5,105 nucleotides of DNA from Thermoplasmata archaeon (lineage in GTDB: Archaea > Thermoplasmatota > Thermoplasmata > Lutacidiplasmatales > UBA184). Shown in pieces: positions 1-5,105 of this stretch; position 1 is the first letter of the stretch, and every line of letters begins with the position of its first letter. The position numbers and the translations under genes are program-made. Below the pieces are notes generated by a model. The model made no database searches, was not told the DNA's origin, and saw only the letters and a list, made by a program, of their open reading frames with translations. Location of the stretch: the NCBI GenBank assembly GCA_030043835.1, contig JASHWY010000054.1, positions 1-5,105 on the forward strand. Direction: 5' to 3'.

Positions 1-239
1 GGTGTGATCGGGGTGGTGGTGGAAGAGGATCACGTCGGGGATCTCCGGGGGAGGACGCCGAGCCGTCGCAACGGCCCCAAGATCATCGAACGAGAGCGCA
101 CGAAGCCCGGATCGACAATCCCACGGAAACGACCCTCTCGAACGAACGAAACGGTCGAGCCGACCCGGCCCCCATCGTCGAGGTAGCCGACCGAAAGGAT
201 CTCTACGCGAGCCCTGGGGCCCAACCGGAGCATCGACAC
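1..239 (-). pseudogene. Metallo-beta-lactamase-fold hydrolase, N-terminal part, frameshifted and 3'-partial
   Basis: From GTG 239, 4 nt after the pirin-like stop (or ATG 233, two codons later), the frame reads RARVEILSVGYLDDGG, STVSFVREG, IVDPGFV and ILGPLRRLGVLP. This is the typical opening of an MBL-fold hydrolase: first strands, G-T/S-V, and the IVD.G turn. It then runs into a TGA at 32-30 after 69 codons. In the frame one base back, the sequence continues PPEIPDVILFHHHPDHT to the window edge, supplying the HxHxDH zinc motif at exactly the expected distance. The switch maps to the C5 run (plus strand G5, 47-51); one added C would restore a single frame. The gene is thus a recent pseudogene, a sequencing or assembly indel, or a slippage site. 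The tight spacing indicates co-transcription and translational coupling with the pirin-like gene. No substrate can be assigned, and no strong Shine-Dalgarno sequence is present. Confidence 0.7.
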
Positions 240-243
240 GACG

Positions 244-873
244 CTAGCCGGCGCGCGGGGCGGTCACCAGTAGGACCCGAAACCCCGGTCGACCGTGAAG
301 CGCAAGGCCCGCGGCGTCCTCGACGAGAGCCGCCTCCCCCACTTCGAGGATCTCGCCGTCGACCTGGCCCCGCCCCGCGAGGGCATAGACGACACCCCGG
401 CGGTCGTGGCCGACGCGGCGGAACGAGGTCCCTTCGTCGGCGAAGAGGACCTCCTCGCAGGAGAGTCCCGCGGACGAGGTGACCTTCGTGCCGGGTCCTA
501 CGAGCCGTCGTACCACCGTCCCGTCGGGATCCGGGGCGGCAGCGATGGGCGTGTCGGTCTGGATCGTAATATTCTTCGCGGAGCTCCCGGGCAGGTCCAC
601 CACCACAGCGAACCAACGGACCGTCGCCCCGCGAGACGGATTGACCGAATGGGAGGTTCGCGAGGGGCTCGTCAACAGGAGGACCGAGCCCGGACGCATC
701 GATTGGACGGGCCCGGTCTCGGGAGCGTAGGACGCGAAACCTTCCACCACGTAGGTCAGCACCTCTTGCGCTTGGTGGGCGTGCGGAGCGAACTTCCGCC
801 CCACGGTCACCACCACCTCCCCCACCCGGTCGAACGGTGCCCAGGGACCCTGGGTGGGCGTCGGAATGACCAT
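244..873 (-). CDS. Divergent pirin-like bicupin protein
   Basis: A 209-aa protein from ATG 873. The N-terminal cupin has the pirin core: RVGEVVVTVGRKF, then PHAHQAQEVLTYVVEG (residues 29-44), a 'MRPGSVLLLTS' turn and SRTSHSV (residues 71-77) leading into WFAVVVDLP. In pirins the corresponding elements are HPH..xE.vTY..eG, pGdvq.mtAG.G..H.E and lwv.lP. The C-terminal half (GTVVRRLVGPGTKV to VVYALAGRGQVDG, then VGEAALVED and GFRVLLV) is the second, metal-free cupin. Likely metal ligands are H31, H33 and H75, with E37 nearby. The usual Glu two residues after the third His is replaced by Val (V77). Pirins are Fe-binding proteins, some with quercetin dioxygenase activity; the substrate here is unknown. 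Family alignment suggests that residues before ATG 873 (EASDTTSR) may belong to the protein. GTG 951 is the alternative start and gives 235 aa. The longer open frame up to 1278 lies within the SnoaL gene and is not credible. Confidence 0.82.
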   Translation of the reverse strand: MVIPTPTQGPWAPFDRVGEVVVTVGRKFAPHAHQAQEVLTYVVEGFASYAPETGPVQSMRPGSVLLLTSPSRTSHSVNPSRGATVRWFAVVVDLPGSSAKNITIQTDTPIAAAPDPDGTVVRRLVGPGTKVTSSAGLSCEEVLFADEGTSFRRVGHDRRGVVYALAGRGQVDGEILEVGEAALVEDAAGLALHGRPGFRVLLVTAPRAG

Positions 874-990
874 GCGGCTCGTCGTGTCGCTGGCCTCTAC
901 TTCCCCCGGAACGATCCTAAGATGAGGATGGGAGCCTTCGGGCGCTGCCACGGCGGCCGGCCACGAACACGGAAGGAGATAACGATGGCA

Positions 991-1006
991 CGCAGGCCGC
1001 CCTGCG
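991..1006. repeat. Small GC hairpin between the SnoaL-like and pirin-like genes
   Basis: CGCAGG-CCGC-CCTGCG has a perfect 6-bp stem and a 4-base loop. It begins 7 nt after the SnoaL-like stop codon in the direction of transcription. On the minus strand it is followed by TGCCATCGTTATCTCCTTCC, which is pyrimidine-rich but lacks a U run. It could be a weak terminator, a processing signal, or chance in GC-rich DNA. The rest of the 874-1013 gap holds nothing else I can support. Confidence 0.35.
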
Positions 1007-1013
1007 CAGCCGG

Positions 1014-1433
1014 TTAAGGGGCGGCGGCTCGAGCCGCCTCGGTAATCCGGCGGACCGCCTCGTTGTCGGCGAAGACCTGCCATCGCTCGATTCGGCCGTT
1101 CCGCACGATCACCTTCCAGGCCGCCGGGATCTTCCAGCGGTTGGGGGGCGGGACCTCGCCGCTGGGTCCTCGGAGCGTTCCGCTCGCCGTCCCGAACAGG
1201 CCGACCACCACCCCCCACTGCATGTGGTCCTCGATGACGATCCGGTAGTCGGGGAACCGCCCGAAGTACGTGGTCCATGCGTCGGCGAGGCGGTCCCTGC
1301 CCCGTAGCTCCTGGCCCTGGGAATCGACGAAGACGTGGTCGTTCGAGATCATCGCGAGGAGGGCAAGGACATCGTGACGATTGATCTCGTTCACGAACCG
1401 GAGCGCGACGCGAACGATATCGGACTCGACCAT
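1014..1433 (-). CDS. SnoaL-like / NTF2-fold protein
   Basis: A 139-aa protein, which is the normal size for a single SnoaL-like (NTF2 superfamily) alpha+beta cone domain. The N-terminal helix (residues 4-30, with the FVNEINRHDV segment) is followed by the typical 'NDHVFVDSQG' strand/turn (31-40) and the 'LRGRDRLADAWTTYFGRFPDYRIVIED' type segment (43-69), which is the family's most recognisable stretch. Later strands (GVVVGLFGTASGT; WKVIVRNGRIERWQVFADNEA) complete the sheet, and the short C-terminal helix is Ala-rich. The family includes polyketide cyclases, dehydratases, isomerases and many uncharacterised small-molecule-binding proteins. D32, H33, D37 and H70 are polar pocket candidates, but the substrate cannot be deduced. 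ATG 1433 is chosen because it fits the domain start and has a G-rich stretch just upstream. The pirin-like gene follows after 140 nt on the same strand. Confidence 0.88.
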   Translation of the reverse strand: MVESDIVRVALRFVNEINRHDVLALLAMISNDHVFVDSQGQELRGRDRLADAWTTYFGRFPDYRIVIEDHMQWGVVVGLFGTASGTLRGPSGEVPPPNRWKIPAAWKVIVRNGRIERWQVFADNEAVRRITEAARAAAP

Positions 1434-1436
1434 CGT

Positions 1437-1449
1437 ACCCCCCGGGGGT
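1437..1449. repeat. GC palindrome at the ribosome-binding region of the SnoaL-like gene
   Basis: ACCCCC-C-GGGGGT, with 6-base arms around one base, ends 4 nt before the ATG at 1433. On the minus strand it gives GGGGGGT at the position where a Shine-Dalgarno sequence would sit, the only SD-like element here. Self-pairing could hide it, or it could be an operator. Both ideas are inference. Confidence 0.35.
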
Positions 1450-1497
1450 TCCGAATCGGGGACCTCGCGATTGAACCTGGGCGGCTAGGTGTTCCCG

Positions 1498-1503
1498 GGA
1501 TAA
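1498..1503 (-). promoter_or_regulatory. Weak box A (TATA)-like element upstream of the SnoaL-like gene
   Basis: CTTATC on the minus strand, preceded by the purine-rich GTAGAGAGTGG that could serve as a BRE. It sits about 65 nt before the ATG at 1433, which would leave an untranslated leader of roughly 40 nt. The match to the archaeal TTTAWATA consensus is poor. It is listed because the terminator-like hairpin upstream implies a promoter somewhere in this gap. Confidence 0.2.
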
Positions 1504-1536
1504 GCCACTCTCTACCGGGCGCTAGTGCTAGAGACC

Positions 1537-1552
1537 CTCCTCTTCGGAGGAG
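1537..1552. repeat. Small hairpin with UUCG loop (plus strand) / CGAA loop (minus strand)
   Basis: Perfect 6-bp inverted repeat CTCCTC-TTCG-GAGGAG. Read on the plus strand it makes the very stable C(UUCG)G tetraloop. Read on the minus strand, the direction of the flanking genes, the loop is CGAA. It lies in the gap between the surface protein and SnoaL-like genes. No role can be assigned. Confidence 0.5.
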
Positions 1553-1582
1553 TTCAACCCAGCCGCGAGGAGAGTAAAGTCA

Positions 1583-1608
1583 CCCCGGGTCTTTTCCCGG
1601 ACCCGGGG
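1583..1608 (-). terminator. Terminator-like hairpin downstream of the surface protein gene
   Basis: Nine-base perfect inverted repeat (CCCCGGGTC / GACCCGGGG on the minus strand) around an 8-base loop, 35 nt after the TAG of the surface protein. It is followed on the minus strand by the pyrimidine-rich TGACTTTACTCTCC. The stem is almost pure GC. Archaeal termination mostly depends on U-rich tracts rather than stems, and the tract here is weak, so the hairpin may instead protect the 3' end of the transcript. Confidence 0.55.
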
Positions 1609-1643
1609 ACGAAAGGGTTCTCGATGGGGCGAGCCCTGCGGCG

Positions 1644-4600
1644 CTACCTCGCGGGACCCCCCGGGCTCGATCCCGACCCTTCGCTCCAGCTGCTCTGCGT
1701 ACCTGTGCCCCCGGACCCGCCGCCGCCCGAGGTGCCCCCGCCCCCAGCGGGCGGAGTCCACGGTGCCGGTGGCGCCGAAGCGGGCTCCGCCTTCTTGCGC
1801 CGGCCCGACAGGAACAACGCCAGCAGCCCGACCACCAGCGCGATGACCGCGATGGCGAGGGCAGCGGCGAAGTAGTTGTCGAGGTTCGAGGTCGTCGCGA
1901 GCGACGGCACCGACACGGGCGAGTAGGTCGTTGAGACGCTCACCGGGGCGTCGTTCACCGTCAGCGAACCGGTCGCGCCCGATCCGAGGTTGTACCCCGA
2001 GACCGCACCGAAAGTGTACGTGTACGTCCCGTTCGCTAGGTACCACGTGAGCGTCGTCCCCGACGTCGATTGCGACACGCCATTGACCGTCGCCGACCAC
2101 GTCGTGCTCGGCGAGAGGCCCCCCGCGCTCAGCGTTACCGCGTAGGTGTTCGGCGTAAACGTCACGGCCACCGTGGTCGCTCCGGAAACAGAGAGCGAAC
2201 CGCTCGACGGGTTCGCGGCGGCCCCATTGCCGGCGACGCCGATGGTGTAGGCGTACGTTCCGAACGGCTCGGTGACGGCGATAGCCGCCGTGTTGCCGAA
2301 CGTTTGTACGCCGTTCACGGTGACCCACCAGGTCGCGCCCGCGGCGAGCCCCGTCTCGGTGAAGGTCACCGCGACCGTCTCTGCGGGTCCGATCGGGAAC
2401 AGGTCCTCGGCCGCTCCCGAGATCACGTACGGCGCCAGGAATCCGTTCGTTCCGTAGGTGTGCCAGTCGGCCCAGTAGTTCCCGAGTCCCGTCGTGCAGG
2501 CGGAGTTCGTGCAGATGTAGAAGTAGTTGTAGTCGCCGCTCCAGGCCTGGATGTGCGCCGCGCTGTAGGTGCTCGTCGCTCCGTTGTCCCCGATGAAGTT
2601 GTTGTCGTAGACAGTGTTGTACTCGGCGAAGTCACCCTCGGGCTGCTCACAGTCGTAGCAGTAGACGACCGCATCCGTCAGCAGGACCCCGTAGCTCGAG
2701 TCGTCGACGAACGAGCTATCGGTGATGACGTTCTCATAGGCACCCTCCTCCAGCAGCATCCCCACCACATCCTGGAACGCCCCGATGCCACTGAAGAGTC
2801 CAAACTCGGTGCCATTGAGGATGATCCCGTAGTCGCCGCCGGTGGCGTTCAATGCACTCACCGTCGGTGCGTCGGAGTAGGCATCGAACAACGCCGCCGG
2901 ATAACCGGTGGCGACCACGTCCGAGATCGTCGCCATCGAGGTGTCTTCGGTGTCGATCGCTGCCGCGGGCAGGCCATCAAAGTAGTCGGTCCACGGCGAC
3001 ACCACGGTGACGTCGGTCGCGGTGACCCCGCTGATCCAAAGTCCGACGGTCCCATACGCGTAGACCCCGATCGAGAAGTCCGACACCGTCACGGTCGAGA
3101 TACTGATATCGGTCGACGGGTCCGTGACGACGCCGATCGATCCTGCGGTCGCGGTGACGCCGGTGACCGTGTCGGAGGCGGAGTCCGAAATCCGCACCCC
3201 CACCCCTCCGTACTCAGCAAGGACGGTCGTCACGGTGTTCGAGCCGCCGGCGTAGATGAGGAGGCCGGCCGCATAGTCGTAGAAAGTGCTCGTGTTCGAA
3301 GCCGTAATCTTCGAGGCCGCTACCCCGTCATCGTAGAAGATGTCAAAGCCGACGTAGCTGTCGTTTGCGACCACGCCGGTCACGGTCCCACCGACCGCGT
3401 CGGCGAGCTCCCCGCCGAACGTGGAGTCCTGCACGGTGAGGGTGGTAAACGTGTCGCCTCCCAAACTGTAGGCAGAAACGATTCCCACGTAGCTGTTGGT
3501 AACGGCCGTGGTCGTGAACGTGTTATCCGTTCCGTAGTTGACTTCGACTCCCCAGTAGACGTCGAGGATGGTCGTGGTCGTGAACGTGTCTCCGATGGGG
3601 TACCACAAGACAACAGCGAAACCCGGCTCGTCGAAAATCGACATGCCGGTGAAGCTGATGCCGATGTCATACACGCTGTACACCCCGTAGGCCGAGCTGC
3701 TCGTGTCGGTGATGTTGAGGTCCACGAACGAGGTCGTGCCGTCGTAGAACGCTTCGATCCCCCACGCGTAGTCAATGATCTTGCCGTCGGTCACGGTCGT
3801 GTTCTGGGCGCCCAACCAAACGATCCCGAGGAGGTCGTGGTAGATCGGGTCGGTGAGGTAGTAGTCGGTGTAGTTCGTGTAATCCGCGCCGAACATGTCG
3901 ATGCCCCAGCCGCCGTACGCCCGGTAGTTGTCGATCGTGGTTCCGAGCGAGCTTAGGATCACTCCGCCGAAGCCCAGGAGATACGTTCCGACGTTGGTGA
4001 CCGTCACGTGGGTCGAGAACGTGAGGTTCAGGCCCTCTCCGTAGTCGGTCGCATTGACCTCGTTGATCGTGGCCGTCTTAAGGCCGGGAATGTCATAGTA
4101 CGCCGGAAGGTAACCGGCGGGGAAATAGCCGTTGTACCATTCCCCCGCCCAGACTCCGAGGCCATCGGAGGTCACGTTGATCCAAGAGTACGAAGAGCCC
4201 GTGGCCGAGAGAGACTCAATCCCGACTCCGCCGTCGAACGCTTTGACGGAGGTCACGGTGGTACCGGTCGAACCAACGTCCTCGACCCCATAGGCGTAAA
4301 AGCTCGATTCCACGTCGCGCACGACGACCCCTACCGAGTCGCCCACGAAGACGCCGCCCGACTCGTCGTCGGCGATGACGCCACTCACGAGCGTGTTGCT
4401 ATCGGCCCATAGGAAGATGAGGCCACCTTCCGGGTAAGCGAGCGCGATGTACCCCGGGAGGGTCTCGTCAGTGATGTGGACACTGGCGCTGTCCATCACC
4501 TGGATCTGGTCGGTATAGTACGGTAACGGTCCGAGGATGGCCGGGAGAAGGAGCTCTCCGAGGAAAGGCGGAAGCGGGTAGTCCAAGAGGTAGAAGAATC

Positions 4601-5105
4601 CGTTCGGCGCCGAGTACCCCGAATCGGGTCCCTGAGCGAGGTCCGAGACGAGAAGCCCGTTGGTCACGAGTTGCGCACTAAAGATCACGAACGATGGGTA
4701 CCTCCAATCGTTCACGTGGTTGAACGAAAAGTTCGAGTAGATTACGAGGCTCGAGAACGTATACGGCGTCGTCGTCACTCCAGAGACGTTCTGCTCGAGG
4801 TCCTCCCCCTGGGCGTTCCCCGTCATGTAGAGCGGAGCCCGGATGATCCCCGGCGCCGGCGTCATGGTGATCGAGTACGCCGTCTGAGCCGTGGTGAACG
4901 CTCCCGTGCTATTCCACTCCGCGAACTCCGCGGCAAAGGCCTGGACGTAGTACCCCACGAAGGTGGAGGACGGGGGCAGGGACGGTGGGAGGTACGTGTC
5001 AAACGTCCCCGAGGGGGTCGTGGGAACCCAGCTATAGTTCTGCTCGCCGGTGGGATTCAAGAGAGCATTGACCGCGGGTGCGACGTTGCTCACGAAGACG
5101 AACCC
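1644..5105 (-). CDS. Giant extracellular beta-helix (NosD-like) surface protein with Ig-like repeats and C-terminal membrane anchor, 5'-partial
   Basis: The frame is open to the right edge (GFVFVSNVAP at the visible N-terminus). The GTG at 5093-5091 is therefore more likely an internal Val codon than a start, and the signal peptide lies outside. The visible part is 1153 aa, ending in TAG at 1646-1644. Numbering from the first visible residue: 1-200 is a Tyr/Pro/Ser-rich N-terminal region. 200-820 is a right-handed beta-helix of roughly 22-23-residue rungs with recurring 'T.T.V...D....G' patterns. 829-905 is a NosD-type C-terminal signature (YNTVYDNNF, GNYWADW, PYVISG, EDLFPI). 911-1062 is two Ig-like repeats. 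1079-1099 is a membrane helix, followed by RRKK and a Gly/Ser/Pro-rich tail. Fourteen N-X-S/T sequons and very few Lys/Arg fit an exported, probably glycosylated protein. NosD-family beta-helices are known both in copper/nitrous-oxide reductase maturation and in many archaeal surface proteins. The architecture here favours the latter: adhesion, S-layer association or carbohydrate binding. I see no catalytic residues I can name, so the exact function is unknown. Confidence 0.93.
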   Translation of the reverse strand, partial: GFVFVSNVAPAVNALLNPTGEQNYSWVPTTPSGTFDTYLPPSLPPSSTFVGYYVQAFAAEFAEWNSTGAFTTAQTAYSITMTPAPGIIRAPLYMTGNAQGEDLEQNVSGVTTTPYTFSSLVIYSNFSFNHVNDWRYPSFVIFSAQLVTNGLLVSDLAQGPDSGYSAPNGFFYLLDYPLPPFLGELLLPAILGPLPYYTDQIQVMDSASVHITDETLPGYIALAYPEGGLIFLWADSNTLVSGVIADDESGGVFVGDSVGVVVRDVESSFYAYGVEDVGSTGTTVTSVKAFDGGVGIESLSATGSSYSWINVTSDGLGVWAGEWYNGYFPAGYLPAYYDIPGLKTATINEVNATDYGEGLNLTFSTHVTVTNVGTYLLGFGGVILSSLGTTIDNYRAYGGWGIDMFGADYTNYTDYYLTDPIYHDLLGIVWLGAQNTTVTDGKIIDYAWGIEAFYDGTTSFVDLNITDTSSSAYGVYSVYDIGISFTGMSIFDEPGFAVVLWYPIGDTFTTTTILDVYWGVEVNYGTDNTFTTTAVTNSYVGIVSAYSLGGDTFTTLTVQDSTFGGELADAVGGTVTGVVANDSYVGFDIFYDDGVAASKITASNTSTFYDYAAGLLIYAGGSNTVTTVLAEYGGVGVRISDSASDTVTGVTATAGSIGVVTDPSTDISISTVTVSDFSIGVYAYGTVGLWISGVTATDVTVVSPWTDYFDGLPAAAIDTEDTSMATISDVVATGYPAALFDAYSDAPTVSALNATGGDYGIILNGTEFGLFSGIGAFQDVVGMLLEEGAYENVITDSSFVDDSSYGVLLTDAVVYCYDCEQPEGDFAEYNTVYDNNFIGDNGATSTYSAAHIQAWSGDYNYFYICTNSACTTGLGNYWADWHTYGTNGFLAPYVISGAAEDLFPIGPAETVAVTFTETGLAAGATWWVTVNGVQTFGNTAAIAVTEPFGTYAYTIGVAGNGAAANPSSGSLSVSGATTVAVTFTPNTYAVTLSAGGLSPSTTWSATVNGVSQSTSGTTLTWYLANGTYTYTFGAVSGYNLGSGATGSLTVNDAPVSVSTTYSPVSVPSLATTSNLDNYFAAALAIAVIALVVGLLALFLSGRRKKAEPASAPPAPWTPPAGGGGTSGGGGSGGTGTQSSWSEGSGSSPGGPAR
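1647..1802 (-). other. Low-complexity Gly/Ser/Pro-rich cytoplasmic tail
   Basis: The last 52 residues after the membrane helix start with RRKK, pass through an Ala/Pro stretch (PASAPPAPWTPPAG), and then Gly/Ser/Thr-rich sequence with a lone Trp, ending GPAR. It has no visible fold and is probably disordered. Its placement inside the cell is inferred from the RRKK stop-transfer cluster. Confidence 0.8.
1809..1871 (-). other. C-terminal transmembrane helix of the surface protein
   Basis: About 21 residues (visible 1079-1099, FAAALAIAVIALVVGLLALFL) are uninterrupted hydrophobic, preceded by SNLDNY and followed by SGRRKK. The basic cluster directly after the helix predicts a cytoplasmic C-terminus by the positive-inside rule, so the whole N-terminal part faces outward (type I topology). 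Confidence 0.92.
1920..2375 (-). repeat. Two tandem Ig-like repeats (about 75 aa each) in the surface protein
   Basis: Unit 1 covers about 2154-2375 and unit 2 about 1920-2144. They align through AVTFTETGL / AVTLSAGGL, TWWVTVNGV / TWSATVNGV, FGTYAYTIG / NGTYTYTFG, and a shared closing strand with GSLSVS / GSLTVN followed by VTFTP / STTYSP. Similar units recur in Thermoplasmata secreted proteins and probably act as a stalk holding the beta-helix away from the membrane. The second copy ends about 16 residues before the membrane helix. The stalk role is inferred from position. Confidence 0.8.
2397..2624 (-). other. NosD-type C-terminal signature closing the beta-helix
   Basis: Visible residues 828-903 carry YNTVYDNNF, then GNYWADW, PYVISG and EDLFPI. 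In archaeal and bacterial NosD-like proteins the helix usually ends with N.IY.NNF, NYW.D, PY.I.G and D.YPL elements in this order. The match in order and spacing is the main reason for assigning the helix to the NosD group. The usual acidic 'D..DG.GD' loop between NYW and PY is replaced by HTYGTNGFLA, so a metal- or ligand-binding role of that loop should not be assumed. Confidence 0.75.
2649..4502 (-). other. Right-handed beta-helix (PbH1-like) domain of the surface protein
   Basis: Rungs are clearest around visible residues 505-694. Successive units begin GDTFTTTTIL, DNTFTTTAVT, GDTFTTLTVQ, GTVTGVVAND, VAASKITASN, SNTVTTVLAE, SDTVTGVTAT and DISISTVTVS. Nearly all are 22-23 residues long; one is 27. 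Each unit has a Thr/Val-rich strand, a small or polar turn, and an aromatic/Gly segment such as 'YWGVEV', 'YVGIVS' or 'SIGVYAY'. This is the pattern of pectate-lyase/NosD-type solenoids. The boundaries are approximate. The fold is inferred from periodicity alone. Confidence 0.8.

Noticed and set aside
971..1017. Plus-strand 10-codon frame (ATG 985, MARRPPCAAG) behind a good Shine-Dalgarno-like GGAAGGAGAT
   Set aside because: The spacing is right, but the frame has only ten codons, contains the GC hairpin of the gap, and has no neighbouring plus-strand gene. Chance is the simplest explanation.
295..1017. Plus-strand open frame of 240 codons antisense to the pirin-like gene
   Set aside because: It has no recognisable domain and is Arg/Gly/His-rich; the opposite strand encodes a clear bicupin protein.
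874..1278. Upstream extension of the pirin-like frame to an ATG at 1278
   Set aside because: The extra 135 residues are Arg/Pro/Gly-rich and overlap the SnoaL-like gene in another frame. The recognisable cupin sequence begins only near 873.
1434..1500. T-loop-like GGTTCAATC on the minus strand suggesting a tRNA
   Set aside because: The bases flanking it (CCAGG and GCGAG) do not pair into a T stem, and no D arm, anticodon arm or acceptor stem can be built around it.
1528..2328. Minus-strand 266-codon open frame overlapping the end of the surface protein
   Set aside because: It is an out-of-frame shadow, rich in Arg, Gly and His with no domain pattern. The overlapped frame encodes clear Ig-like repeats and a membrane helix.
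2070..3956. Plus-strand open frame of 628 codons antisense to the surface protein
   Set aside because: Its translation is Arg/Val/Asp-rich low-complexity sequence with no recognisable fold. It mirrors the regular GC-rich codon use of the minus-strand gene and disappears where that use changes.
1644..5093. GTG at 5093-5091 as the true start of the surface protein
   Set aside because: The frame stays open through the remaining 12 bases to the window edge (GFVF). The sequence after the GTG also lacks a signal peptide, which an anchored extracellular protein should have.

Overview
The window is GC-rich, and every gene I can support lies on the minus strand, so transcription runs from right to left. 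The best guess for the host is a high-GC archaeon of the Thermoplasmatota type, such as the acid-soil lineages. This rests on one very large extracellular protein. It combines a NosD-like right-handed beta-helix, two tandem Ig-like repeats of the 'VTFTETGL...W.VTVNGV...GTY.YT' type that are common in Thermoplasmata surface proteins and thermopsin-like proteases, one C-terminal membrane anchor, and a short Gly/Ser/Pro-rich tail. The taxonomic call is inference, because no rRNA or informational marker is present.

Layout, in the direction of transcription. (1) 5105-1644 holds the surface protein. It is cut by the right window edge, so its N-terminus and signal peptide are missing. (2) 1643-1434 is a 210-nt non-coding gap with a strong terminator-like hairpin just after the big gene, a second small hairpin, and a GC palindrome at the ribosome-binding region of the next gene. 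(3) 1433-1014 encodes a SnoaL/NTF2-fold protein of 139 aa. (4) 1013-874 is a 140-nt gap with a small hairpin. (5) 873-244 encodes a divergent pirin-like bicupin protein. (6) 239-1 holds the start of a metallo-beta-lactamase-fold hydrolase, only 4 nt after the pirin stop. It is cut by the left edge and carries an apparent one-base frameshift in a C5 run just before its HxHxDH metal motif.

The SnoaL, pirin and MBL genes look like one small-molecule enzyme cluster, probably co-transcribed at least from pirin to MBL. The hairpin and gap suggest the surface protein is a separate unit. Nothing in the sequence ties the surface protein to the enzymes functionally. There are no tRNAs, rRNAs, CRISPR arrays, insertion sequences or plus-strand genes that I can support.
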